Below, piece after piece: positions 8,900-25,718 of a stretch of DNA of 31,899 nt. Numbering within the stretch: the first letter of the stretch is position 1; every line of letters begins with the position of its first letter. The notes below the pieces were generated by a model, which saw nothing but the letters and a program-made list of their open reading frames with translations, ran no database searches and was not told the DNA's origin. Source of the DNA: Prorocentrum cordatum (lineage: Eukaryota > Sar > Dinophyceae > Prorocentrales > Prorocentraceae). Position numbers and translations under genes: made by a program. The stretch lies in assembly GCA_963575745.1 (NCBI GenBank), contig CAUYUJ010009830.1, forward strand, positions 1 through 31,899, given 5' to 3'.

Positions 8900-9241
8900 G
8901 TTCCCCGAATGGCTTCCACAACGGATGGGGGAACGCATGGTCCACTAGCGTGGCCAAGCTTTGCCGAAACCTTTGGCCTCGCAGGCGTATCCTATAAGGC
9001 AGGGGGCGGCAGATCCAAGAAGTCGGCGAAGCCGCTGCGAATCCTGAGCCCACATCACGAATACCGCGCGCTGCTTTCGTCTGCACGGCTCTCGGAGCAC
9101 AGGCTGCGAGCATCCAGCTGGCGCCGCGCTGGCGCTCCTGACGGCGCTCCTGCCTGGCCTGCGCTCAGGCAGCGGGCCAGCAAAAGGAGAAAGGTAAAGG
9201 GCGTGAGATTGATGTGCGCACGTGTTTCACACGATATGTAG
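8900..9241 (+). CDS. Possible exon or gene fragment, unknown
   Basis: After a C-rich tract, a plus frame continues to a stop at 9239-9241. It reads MASTTDGGTHGPLAWPSFAE and ends with a basic NLS-like ASKRRKVKG. A minus frame over the same bases is also open. Nothing identifies a family; it could be a terminal exon or a chance frame. Confidence 0.2.
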   Translation, partial: VPRMASTTDGGTHGPLAWPSFAETFGLAGVSYKAGGGRSKKSAKPLRILSPHHEYRALLSSARLSEHRLRASSWRRAGAPDGAPAWPALRQRASKRRKVKGVRLMCARVSHDM

Positions 9242-9446
9242 TGCGGGCGATATGATGTGCAACTGCGCTGCTATGTTCGTGATTGATGATACGCACGCGC
9301 GCGCGTGCTCTCTCAAATTGTTTGCGATGGATGCGCGCAGCCATATAGTGCGATAGATGATTGTGCTGCACGCAATCATAATATGAGACTCGTCACATCA
9401 CGACGCACATCTCGCGCGAAGGTTGCGCGCCACAGCTTGCGCTGCG
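9242..9446. other. Non-coding region downstream of the multi-exon gene
   Basis: Alternating purine/pyrimidine stretches (ACGCACGCGCGCGCGTGC at about 9291-9308) and short GATGAT-type repeats; no coding frame. It is the 3' flank of the minus-strand gene ending at 9447. Confidence 0.4.
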
Positions 9447-16734
<7,288 letters not shown>

Positions 16735-17268
16735 GCTCGGCTTGATTCTGAAACGGCTGAGGGGCCCATGGAGCTGGCGACGCTCGCAGCCAGATCAAAC
16801 GTGTTCGGTGTTAGATATGTGGGCGCTGTTATCCTTCAACATGCTGGTTTGCTGTGATGGTCGACCGTGCTGGTAAGCCTAACTATGTGCACTCATGGGC
16901 GTACGACGGAATCCACGGGCCTGGGCTCTCTTGGGTCGCGGGCTTTTTGGGGCCCTCTCAGGTGCCCAGGGGGCCTGTTGGGATTTTTTAAGGGGGCCTC
17001 CTGGTCGCGACGCACCGCCGACGTGACGCAATGCATATGCAAACCAATGCAATCCGACGGAGACAAATTCACCTCTATCCGATGCCCATCCGTATAAAAC
17101 ATCACCACCACCGACACTCACGATAACATGATTGCACGAAACAGCTAGCACACATGTGTATATACTATCACAACACATGCCGTTGTATTCAGGAAACCCG
17201 AAAACCGCAACACGATACATACATAGATCTGGAGACCCACGAGAACCGAAGCAGACACATCACAAAGC
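16735..17268. other. Non-coding region upstream of the multi-exon gene
   Basis: Mixed-composition sequence with G-rich runs (GGGCCCTCTCAGGTGCCCAG around 16950) giving way to AT-richer sequence after 17100. No coherent frame. It may hold the promoter of the minus-strand gene starting near 16734; no element is recognisable. Confidence 0.4.
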
Positions 17269-17327
17269 CGAACACCAAATATGCATACATATGTAGATTG
17301 CTGATATGTATGTATATTTGGTGTTCG
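17269..17327. repeat. 24-bp AT-rich inverted repeat
   Basis: The left arm (17269-17292) starts CGAACACCAAATATGCATAC. The right arm (17304-17327) is its reverse complement with one mismatch. The loop is GTAGATTGCTG. It may be a small foldback element or a solo terminal structure in the intergenic AT-rich region. Confidence 0.85.
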
Positions 17328-17599
17328 ACGTTGTCATATCTACAAAATGTAGAGATCCACGATCGTTGAAATCTTACTATGCGTGCCGCTGGGAACCATA
17401 ATATTGCTAATACACGTGGAAACCGACCCCAGGATATTTATACTCGTGCGAAACATCTGCCACGCGTATACAAGAAACCAGGAAAAAAAACAAGCAAACC
17501 ATACACTTCTGGAAAAAAATAACACATATATCTAGGATTCTGACAAAACGAATCTGCCGCTGATGAAGGTCAGATGAAGGGAAGCAGGGCGTGGAGAGG

Positions 17600-18070
17600 A
17601 GGCGTCTTGAGTCACCGCAGACGCCCACATTCACATCCCTATTCCATGGCCATCCTGCCCAGGTTGGGGCGCGAGTCCCTCGGCCAAGGGTTTCTCTGGC
17701 GCGACCGCGGACGGCGGTGCATCGCTGGTCCTTGCGAGCAAGCCGCGCGCGGGCAAGATACCGCCCATGGCGCTCGCGATCAACCGCGGGGTCCTGCCTG
17801 GCCGCTTCGAAGATCTGCCGGGCAGCGCGGCGTCGCGAGAGAGCGCGTTCCGCTGGGTTGCTCTGGGCGAGCTTCCCGAAAGACTCGGTTCGGTGGACGT
17901 CCTTAACATAGCCATGAAGCGCAAGCCATTGAGCACCAGGGGAAGTCCGGGCGAAGAATATGGAATGCCAAGGGCGGACCTGGACTCTGAACTGGTCGGA
18001 TTGTCGAGCCTCGGACCAGCGGTACCCGTTGAACACTCCGAGGGAGAACGCATCTTGAGCCCAAATGGCC
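17600..18070. other. Stretch open in several frames on both strands, possible coding remnant
   Basis: About 470 bp lacks stops in at least three frames. The plus strand reads VLPGRFEDLPGSAASRESAF and later KRKPLSTRGSPGEEYGMPRA. One minus frame reads TSSESRSALGIPYSSPGLPL, and another QWLALHGYVKDVHRTESFGK. The composition differs from the flanking repeats, so this is probably or was once coding, but I cannot choose the strand or family. Confidence 0.3.
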
Positions 18071-18214
18071 ACGGAGAGAAAACGGACGAGGAGGAGCAGG
18101 GGGAGAGGATGAGGACGACGAAGACCTCCCTGGAGGCCGCAGCGACCCCAACGGCACATCCCCCCATCCGCCCCTTGCACCTCGACGCCACGTCCTCTGC
18201 TTTCTCGCCCCCCT

Positions 18215-18295
18215 CTCTCCTCCTCCTCCTCCTCCTCCTCCTCCTCCTCCTCCTCCTCCTCCTCCTCCTCCTCCTCCTCCTCCTCCTCCTCGTCC
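18215..18295. repeat. (CTC)n trinucleotide repeat
   Basis: About 25 CTC/CCT units on the plus strand just outside the left terminus of the foldback element. Confidence 0.9.
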
Positions 18296-18427
18296 TCTTT
18301 CCCCCTCGCTTTCCTCCCTCCTGCCCCTTCCTCTTACACTCCATCGTCCCGCCCCCCCCTCACCACCGCCTGCTCGCATACCCAGCCCTCCCCTGCCACC
18401 AGCCAAGACATCCGTCGTTTCACTTGT

Positions 18428-18481
18428 TCCCAACCATCCTGTGGTGTTGGATCCTCGTTTCGAAGAGACAGCGCCCCGCGT
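18428..18481 (+). repeat. Left terminal inverted repeat
   Basis: Inverted copy of 22909-22962, about 94 percent identical by eye. A shorter related copy (GACCCAACACCACAGGA) occurs again at 23149-23180 in the orientation of the right end, so the motif is dispersed rather than unique to this pair. Confidence 0.85.
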
Positions 18482-18509
18482 TCCTCGTCCTCCCGCTGCC
18501 CCCTCCCTC

Positions 18510-18531
18510 ATCACCATCATAATCATCATCG

Positions 18532-18584
<53 letters not shown>

Positions 18585-18785
18585 GTCATCATCCTCATCA
18601 TCATCATCATCATCATCATCAGCAGCATCAGCATCAGCATCAGCATCAGCATCATCACCATCACCAGCAGCATCAGCATCATCATCTTCATCAGCATCAT
18701 CATCAGCATCAGCATCAGCATCATCATCATGTTCATCATCATCAGCATCATCAGCATCATCATCATCATCATCATCGTCATCAGT

Positions 18786-18817
<32 letters not shown>

Positions 18818-19235
18818 CATAATGAGCATCATCATCACCATCATCACCAACATCCTCATCATCATCATCAGAATCATCATCAACAACATAATCATCATCA
18901 TCATAATCATCATGTTCATAATCATCGTCATCAGCGTCATCATCCTCATCATGTTCATCATCATCATCATCATCATCATCGTCATCATCATCATCATCAT
19001 CAACAGCATCAGCATCATCAACATCATCATCGTCATCAGCATCATCAGCCTCATCATCATCGTCACCATCGTCGTCATCAGTGTCATCACCATTGCCACC
19101 ACCATCATCATCATCATCAGCATCATCATCATCATCATCAGCATCATCATCAGCATCACCATCATGTTCATCATCATCGTCATCATCATCATCAACAGCA
19201 TCATCATCAGCAGTCGTCATCGTCATAATTATCAG
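18510..19235. repeat. (ATC)n satellite, imperfect
   Basis: About 725 bp of CAT/ATC trinucleotides with interspersed AGC, GTC and CTC variants. The long frames here (Ile/Ser on plus; Met or Asp homopolymers on minus) are by-products of the repeat. Confidence 0.95.
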
Positions 19236-19239
19236 CATG

Positions 19240-20465
19240 GTCACACATTTCGACACACCCAGTACAGCGCTTCGTGGCCCCATAGGGAGCTCAACCAAAG
19301 GTACCAGCGGGACAGCCCGCATGTGTCCGCCACGCCCAGTACAGCGCTTCGTGGCCCCATAGGGAGCTCCACCGAAGGTCCCAGTGGGACCGCCCGCATG
19401 CGCCCGCCACACACAGTGCACCGCTTCGTGGCCCCATATTGACCTCCACCAAAGGCCCCAATGGAACCGCCCGCATGCGTCCCCCACACCCACTACAGCG
19501 CTTCGTGGCCCCAGAGGGATCTCCACCGAAGGCCCCAAAGGGACCGCCCGCATGCGTCCGCCACACCCAGTACACATTTTCGTGGCCCCATGGGGAGATC
19601 CACCGAAAGACCCAATGGGACCGCCCACATGCATCCGCCGAGTCCAGTGCAGAGCTTCGTGGCCTCATGGGGAGCTCCAAAGGAAGTCCCTGTGGTACCG
19701 CCCGCATGCGTCTGCCACACCCAGTACAGCGCTCCGTGGCCCTATATGAATCTCAACAGGAGGCCCAGGTGGGACCGCCCGCATGCGTCCGCCTACCTCA
19801 GCACAGCGCTGCTAGGCCCCACAGGGAGCTCCACCGACGGCCCCAGTGGGAACGCCCGCGTGCGTCCGCCACACCCAGTACAGCGCTTCGTGGCCCCGTA
19901 GGGAGCTCCACCGAAGGCCCAAGAGGGGGTGCCCGTGCGTCCGCCACAGCCAGTACAACGCTCTGTGGCCCCATAGGGAAGGGAGCTCCACCGAAGGCCC
20001 AAGAAGGGGATGCCCGCATGCGTCCGCCACACCCAGTGCAGCGATTCGTGGCCTCATAGGGAGCTCCACCGAAAGTCCCAAAGGGACCGCCAGCATGCGT
20101 CCGCCACACCCAGTACAGCGCCTCGTGGCCCCATAAGGAGCTCCACCGAAGGCCCCAAAGGGACCGCCCGCGTGCGTCCGCCACACCCAGTATAGCGTTT
20201 CGTGGCCCCATGAAGAACTCCACCGAAGGCCCTAGCGGGACCGCCCGCATGCGTCCGCCACACCCAGTATAGCGTTTCGTGGCCCCACAAAGAACTCCAC
20301 CGAAGGCCCCAGCGGGAACGCCCGCATGCGTCCGCCACACCCATTGCAGCGCTTCGTGGCCCCACAGGGAGCTCCACCGAAGGCCCCAGTGGGACCGCCC
20401 GCGTGCGTCCGCCACACCCCCCAGTACAGCGCGTCGTAGCCTCATAGGGAGCTCCACCGAAGGCC
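19240..20465 (+). repeat. 77-bp tandem repeat array (about 16 copies)
   Basis: A recurring unit contains GTACAGCGCTTCGTGGCCCC, GGGAGCTCCACCGAAGGCCC and CCGCCCGCATGCGTCCGCCA. Starts are spaced 77 bp in the first copies (19261, 19338, 19415, 19492). Divergence is modest and the array lacks stops in several frames, so its long Arg/Pro/Trp frames are not counted as genes. Confidence 0.9.
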
Positions 20466-20472
20466 CCAATTC

Positions 20473-20705
20473 GGGTTTACTCAAAAGGGCGTCCAGCGAC
20501 AAGGGGTGGTGCAATAGATTTGGTGCAAGACATTTGGGGCGTGCAATACATTTCGGGGCGCAATCTGTATTGCTGGGCTTTCGCGTGCAATGCATTAGTT
20601 GCAATACAGTGCAATACAATTTTCTGGCGCAGTACATTTGCAATCTTATTGCCCCAAACCTATTGCACAACCCCCTTTCAGCTGGACCCCCTCTTGGGTC
20701 AACCA
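20473..20705. mobile_element. MITE-like insertion in the 77-bp array
   Basis: 233 bp, much more AT-rich than the array. The left end GGGTTTACTCAAAAGGGCGT... and the right end, read in reverse complement (TGGTTGACCCAAGAGGGGGT...), match for about 45-60 bases through the shared GTGCAATAG. The interior has repeated GTGCAATACA motifs. The bases CTCCACCGAAGGCCCCA flank both sides, but these belong to the array unit, so they cannot be read safely as a target-site duplication. No coding capacity. Confidence 0.7.
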
Positions 20706-20849
20706 GAACTCCACCGAAGGCCCCAGCGGCACCGCCCGCATGCGTCTCCCCCCCCCATGACGGCACGCCCCTCACGCGTTTCGTGGCCCACCGAAAGCGG
20801 CACCCACAACGCGCTGCTCACAACTGCATATGGTTGGGTCCTTCGCCAG

Positions 20850-22377
20850 GATAATTTCGAGGCCCGGGCCTCCGTCCTCCCGACCACTTCCCGGGACCGG
20901 TCTTTCATACCGCGTCGCTGTTTGACGGTCCCGAGGCCCAGCGGGGGCCCCGGGAGGAAGAACCCATGAAAAGCCTCCGTCTCGATGTTTTCAAGACGCC
21001 CGACGTCTGAGAGGGCGCCCCTTCCAGCACCCCAATCCCCAATCTCGGGCCGGGCGAAAGGGGGGGATAGCGGAAGGGGGGTTTGAGAATGATCACGTAG
21101 CTGATTTTCCCGGCGCCTCCCGGCGCCGGAGGCGGCTATGTATCGAGGAATGGGCCCCTCGGCGGGGCCGAAACCAGCTGCATGCAGCAGATTTCGTAAC
21201 CCCCCCTTTCCCAATCCCCCCCTTTCGTCCGGCCCGACAATCCACCTCCTCTGGGAAGCCCATGGAAAAGGCGGAAGGAAGGCAACCTGTCGGGCGGGGG
21301 CGGGGAGCGGGAGCGGGCACGCGAGCAGGAGCAAGGCGGGCCCGAGGGCGCACCAGAGAGAAGGCCAAGGAGCGGCGGGTCCGCTGGCCTCGTCTTGCCA
21401 TCGCTCGGACGCCCAGCTCCCGCGCCTGTTTCGGTTTCGAGCGTGCTCGTTTCGCTCGATGGTCCAGGGTGTTTCTCCAGGGTCCTCGCCGAGGAAAAAA
21501 TGCACACGTCCGAGCGATGCCAAGTTGTTCGGCAAGAGGAGGAGAGAGGGCGGAAGAGTGTGGCTGGAGGCGAAGGAGCTGCCCGAAACGCTCTGCAATG
21601 CACCTTGTCGAGGAGTGGGGCTTCAGGTCAACGGCCTGGCCCCTGAGGATGGCCGTGGCGGCCGGGGAAGCAGAAGCAACTGAACTTGTTGCGGGCGCCG
21701 GTGTGCTAGCACACCGAAATCGGTCAGTTCAGAATTCATGCCCTTTGGTCCTCATGGTGAGTCTCGGGGCCATAGTACGTAGGTGCCGCGCAGTAGGAGG
21801 CATGGAGGCAGCCGGAGACTGGCCAAACAGCTGACGCAATGTCACACCAGAGGCATCGGAGAGGCAGGGCATTTTTGTTCTGTCGTGCTCGCGGTGAGAG
21901 TCACCCTCGCTGCTCACGATCGAAGTCTATGAGGGGTGGAGCACGAGCTTCCGAATCAAGGCTTTGCAGAACAATCGAAGCCGAAAACACCGCATCCGTG
22001 CTTACGCAGCGGTGGAATAAGGTGAACGCTGACCCACTGCTACGGTCGGGAATGTTTGCTTAGCGTGTCGCGGCGGCGACCCCAGCGACTTGCTATGCCT
22101 TGCGAGCGGGTAGCGTGTCGCTCCGCTCCAAGGGGTGGGAGGCTGGGAACAAATCTAGACGCTGACGCTTGGGGACTGGGACGTGGATAGCGTGTCGCGC
22201 CGAAACGTGGTGGACCACAACCGGCGGTGCGACACGCAAAACCAACATTGCTGACCGTGATTGCCGCCAGGGTGGAAAATAGAAGATTCAACCTGTACCG
22301 ACGCGTTCCCTATCAACATCTAGCTTTAGGTCGGGCATGTCCTCCTCCAGGCGGGCTTTGGACGAAAAATAAAGCAG
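20850..22377. other. Central region of the foldback candidate
   Basis: GC-rich, about 1.5 kb. Frames are open on both strands but none has recognisable motifs or normal composition. It contains a nested palindrome at 21680-21732 and repeats of TAGCGTGTCGC at 22061, 22111 and 22188, with an inverted GCGACACGC at 22229. I see no transposase. Confidence 0.4.
21680..21732. repeat. Nested palindrome
   Basis: The perfect 16-bp palindrome GGTGTGCTAGCACACC (21700-21715) lies inside an outer inverted pair CTGAACT (21680-21686) and AGTTCAG (21726-21732). It could extrude as a cruciform. Confidence 0.8.
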
Positions 22378-22429
22378 CCTGGCGAACGACCCAGCCATAT
22401 GCAGTTGTGAATGCCGCAGTTGTAGGTAT

Positions 22430-22830
22430 CGTATTCGGTGGAGCCCCGTTGTAGGGCCACGAAACGCTGTACTGAGTGGGGGAGACGCATGGGGACTGAG
22501 CAACTGGAACCTTCGGTGGAGCTCCCTATGGGGACACGAAGCGCTGCGCTGGGCGGGGGAGACGCATGTGGGTGACGCATGTTGGCGGTGGCACTGGGGC
22601 CTTCGGTGGACCTCTTATGGGGCCACGAAACGTGTGCGGGGTGTGACGAAACCGGTGTGGGTGACGCATGCGGGCGGTGGCAAGGTGGCCTTCGGTGGAG
22701 CCCCCTGTGGGGTCACGAACCGTGTGAGGGGTGTGACGAAATGGGTTTGGGTGACGCATGCGGGCGGTGGCACTGGCGCCTTCGGTGGAGCTCTATGGGG
22801 CCACGAAACGCTGTACTGGGTGGGTAAAAC
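22430..22830 (-). repeat. 77-bp repeat array, inverted orientation
   Basis: About five copies or partial copies of the 19240-20465 unit on the opposite strand (CCTTCGGTGGAGCTCC, GGGGCCACGAAACGCTGTAC). They are more diverged in length, with GTGTGACGAA insertions. Confidence 0.85.
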
Positions 22831-22908
22831 GCAGGGAGGAAGGAGGAGGGGGAGGAGGGGAAGGATGAGGAGGGAGGAGGGAGGGGGGGGAGGAGGAGTG
22901 AGTGAGTG

Positions 22909-22962
22909 ACGCGGGGCGCTGTCTCTTCAAAACGAGGACCCAACACCACAGGATGGTTTGGA
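22909..22962 (-). repeat. Right terminal inverted repeat
   Basis: Reverse-complement partner of 18428-18481, preceded by a GGAGG-rich tract (22832-22905) that mirrors the CTC-rich tract just inside the left end. Confidence 0.85.
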
Positions 22963-23655
22963 AAAAAACGATCACCTCCGAAATGCAATGTTTGTGCTTC
23001 TTCCTGGTCTTCGACAGGGTCGTGAGGATCCCGCGTGCGCGCGACACGAACGCCTGCCTGCGGCAGACGTGTCTCCAGATGTGGCGCAGGGCACGGCACA
23101 TACGGCGAATGCAGCTCCCCGTGCCATGTGCGGGTGCGTCTCCCTACAGGACCCAACACCACAGGACGGCCGGGAAAAGCAAGCACACGCCCGAGCGTGA
23201 CGAGGTCCTCGACGCCACGCCGGAGGCGCGAGAAGGCAGGAGCGCAGGACACGCACGCAGCGCGGTGCGGCAGCGCTCGGAACTGCCATCGCTGGGGGGG
23301 CGGCGCCACCGCAGCCAGCAGACGAAGCCAGGGCGAGGATTATGTTGCTCCCATCGTACTTAAGGACCACATCCCAGAGATACAATAATTTCGAGCACCC
23401 GGAAGAGTGTCGAAAGAGTGTCTCCCAGGGCCCGACACGTGAAAACCATGGAGTCTTTGGGTACTTTTCTGGCGCTCGAAATTCGTTCTGGTGATCAAGG
23501 CTGAAGTAGGTTGAAACATCATAAGACGAGGATAACATCGGGTGAAGAAATTTCGAAAACATCTGAGGTCCCGCGGTTCTGGTGCGCCGCGGCCTTTTCA
23601 GAGCGTTCCAGGAGGCTCTGAGAGCGTTCCGGAAGTTCTGGGGTGGTTCTAATTG
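22963..23655. other. Non-coding region
   Basis: Mixed sequence with one extra partial copy of the terminal-repeat motif at 23149-23180. Open frames on both strands lack coherent composition. No gene supported. Confidence 0.4.
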
Positions 23656-23966
23656 ATCCTCGTTCTCGCCCCGTCCGAGAAGACGACCTGGCGTCAGATT
23701 CGGGGTGAAGCCAGAGTTAAGTCGGGCCTGTCCCCCTACAGGGGGAGCGTCGACGAAAAATAAAAAATACCAAAAACATTCAACAAAAATAGCACACAAA
23801 TTATCAGGGGACTTTTTTTGAATATGTTTTTACTTGTTTGGTGCACTTGTTGGAAATATTTTGAATTTTTCGTCGAAAATCCACCTGTATGGGGGGCACG
23901 CCCGACATGATCCTCGCCCCGTCCGAGAAGACGACCTGGCGAGTCAGATGCAGGGTAAAGCCAGAG
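23656..23966. mobile_element. Small foldback element between ~60-bp direct repeats
   Basis: Direct repeats at 23656-23718 and 23909-23966 share CCCCGTCCGAGAAGACGACC and following bases. Between them, imperfect inverted repeats (23726-23760 and 23866-23902) share TCGACGAAAAAT / ATTTTTCGTCGA and a CCCCC...TACAGG block. The core (23761-23865) is AT-rich. No coding capacity. The flanking duplications are too long for an ordinary target-site duplication. Confidence 0.55.
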
Positions 23967-24369
23967 GCGGGATCAAGGCGCGCCCGCGCCCCATCCCATG
24001 CAGGCCCCTACCCCTCCTCCCCCTCCTCCTGCATCCCAGGCAGCCACGTGGCCAGTGTGGGAAACATTAAAAAAAACAGCATTGGGGGCCCATGATTCAC
24101 GTCTTCGCTGTTGGGTGAGACGCTGCGCCCAAACTGCTTCCAGACAGACGCGTCGTGAGGAGCCTAGGTCAGCGCATCTGCAATCGGAACTGAGGGGGTG
24201 AGATCGAAAGGGAACGGACAGCCCCCAACTGGGATCTCGGTTTCGGTTTCGGGTTCGTGTCGCGCGTGCGGGCGAAGCGAAGCTGTGGGCGGGCGAAAGG
24301 AATGAACCCTCCTCTGGCTATAGGGCGCGGGGAACACAGAAATCCGCCCCCCCCTGTCGCGTGGAGGGC

Positions 24370-24590
24370 GGGTGCCGGGGGTGTCCCGCTGTGGTGTCGC
24401 GATGGGGTCCTGCGGTGTCCCGCGGTGTACCGGTTGGTGCCCCGGTAGTGTCCTGGTGGTGGTGCGTCGATGGTGTCCCGCGGTGTCCCGCCGTGGTGTT
24501 CCGATAGTGTCCCGTGGTGTCCCGCGATGTGCCGCCGTGGCGTCTCGATGGTGTCCCGTGGTGCCCCGCGATGTCCTGTCTGACGGGTAA
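24370..24590. repeat. GTGTCCCGCGGT-type degenerate tandem repeat
   Basis: Variants of GGTGTCCCGCGATG and GGTGTCCCGTGGT recur every 12 to 27 bp. On the minus strand this reads as Thr/His/Arg/Gly-rich repeats. Not considered coding. Confidence 0.75.
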
Positions 24591-24591
24591 T

Positions 24592-25005
24592 GACATTCAT
24601 CGCGGGATATATCGTGAGATCGATAGCGAGGTCGATTGAAAGATCGATTCTGATACCGAGAATGGTATCAAAAGCGATATCGGCCCCATTATCGATATAT
24701 GGACTGGAAATGGGATCGGGTGTGAGACTGCATGTGGTATCGATGATGCGATCGCTCGTGAGATCGATCGTGCGATCGACACAGGTATCGATCGTGAAAT
24801 CGATAGTGAAATTGGTAGCGAAAGCGATGGTAAAACCGATAATGAAAACAATCGTGGGGTCGGTACCGCAGTCGGTTGAGGTATCGATTGTGAGATCGAT
24901 AATGCGGGGGATAATGAAAACGAGTGCGACATCGACTATGAGATTGGCTGTACGATCGGTAATGGTATCGATCATGATATCGATAGTCGCTGTGATAGAC
25001 TCAAA
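24592..25005. repeat. 12-bp GATCGATNGTGA minisatellite
   Basis: About 34 diverged copies of a 12-bp unit (GATCGATAGCGA, TATCGATCGTGA, GATCGATAATGC and similar) hold their register over more than 400 bp. The unit is two turns of a hexamer-like GATNGN pattern and four codons long, so several frames stay open with a four-residue periodicity (IVRS-like on plus; TIDL-like on minus). Confidence 0.9.
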
Positions 25006-25034
25006 CGTTGGTTATCACCCGACGGGTGCTCGTA

Positions 25035-25333
25035 TAGGCACTGCATCTGAAAAATGGCCGGGCCCGAAACGGGAGCCGCGAGCAGCAAGGCGGCACCCTC
25101 AGCCCCGCGAGGAACGGGCTCGGCCCGCGGAGCCCGAACGCGACAACGAGGCTCGCGCCCTCGTTCCGCGCCGCCGACGCACCCCAGCGGGAAATGCAAA
25201 CGCTGGAAATGAACCAAACATTGAGAACGCAAAAAGACACAAAGTAACAGTCGTAGAACTCCGAGTGCCGCCAGGAACTAAAACAAGGTGTCAACTGGAC
25301 CCTAGATCTATCAATGAGCGTTCGCTGCATTGA
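25035..25333 (+). CDS. Possible terminal exon, unknown
   Basis: Downstream of the minisatellite a plus frame with normal charged composition runs to a stop at 25331-25333. It is Arg/Pro/Glu-rich at first, then NEPNIENAKRHKVTVVELRV and PPGTKTRCQLDPRSINERSL. The last 40 residues look like real protein. No upstream exon was found and no family is recognised. Confidence 0.3.
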
Positions 25334-25430
25334 CTGGGACGTCTCTTGGATGTTTCTCGGCAGAGCTGCGGCGACGCTGAACCTGGACGAACCAGGATTT
25401 GCGCGCTGCAACGCCGCTTGGCCTTCTTGG

Positions 25431-25485
25431 AACCCTTGCCCTGGCCCTTGCCCTGGCCCTTGCCCTGGCCCTTGCCCCCCCTGTC
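25431..25485. repeat. 12-bp CCTTGCCCTGGC tandem repeat
   Basis: About four perfect copies; reads as Gly-Gln-Gly-Pro repeats on minus and Leu-Ala repeats on plus. Confidence 0.9.
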
Positions 25486-25718
25486 CTAGAATTGCATATG
25501 CTCGACGTGCCTGGCTCCATTGGACCTCGGACCGTGACCGTCTTCGAGCGGCGCGTTGACATGCGCGTGCTCTCCTCTCTCCGCCAGCGCTATCAAGTCG
25601 CCCATCAGGTCTGCGCAGGAGCTGCGCGCGCGCCCATCGGATCTGATCTACGCCTCTTTGCCCAAGGCTGACGTGGAAGCGCCGCGTCGCCTTGACCGAC
25701 CCCATCCAGGTTCTGCGT

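Larger units (their letters stand above)
18428..22962. mobile_element. Candidate foldback-type element with 54-bp terminal inverted repeats
   Basis: The ends 18428-18481 and 22909-22962 are inverted copies with about 51 of 54 bases matching; the shared core includes CCATCCTGTGGTGTTGG and AGAGACAGCGCCCCGCG. Inside, both arms carry pyrimidine-rich sequence and a 77-bp tandem repeat in opposite orientation (about 16 copies left, about 5 right). A further inverted block follows (20812-20849 against 22378-22416, sharing CAACTGCATATGG). The centre, 20850-22377, encodes nothing recognisable. This layout resembles FB/Galileo-type foldback transposons. No target-site duplication was found, so a plain inverted duplication remains possible. 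Confidence 0.55.

Noticed and set aside
18500-19235. Met-, Asp- or Ile-rich proteins
   Set aside because: Produced by the ATC trinucleotide satellite in its frames; no start context or flanking domain.
19240-20465. Arg/Pro/Trp repeat proteins on both strands
   Set aside because: The 77-bp unit lacks stops and changes frame from copy to copy. The same unit appears inverted at 22430-22830, which fits repeat DNA and not a gene.
23656-23966. Solo LTR pair or LTR retrotransposon
   Set aside because: The direct repeats are only ~60 bp, lack TG...CA ends, and enclose about 190 bp with no primer-binding site or coding sequence.
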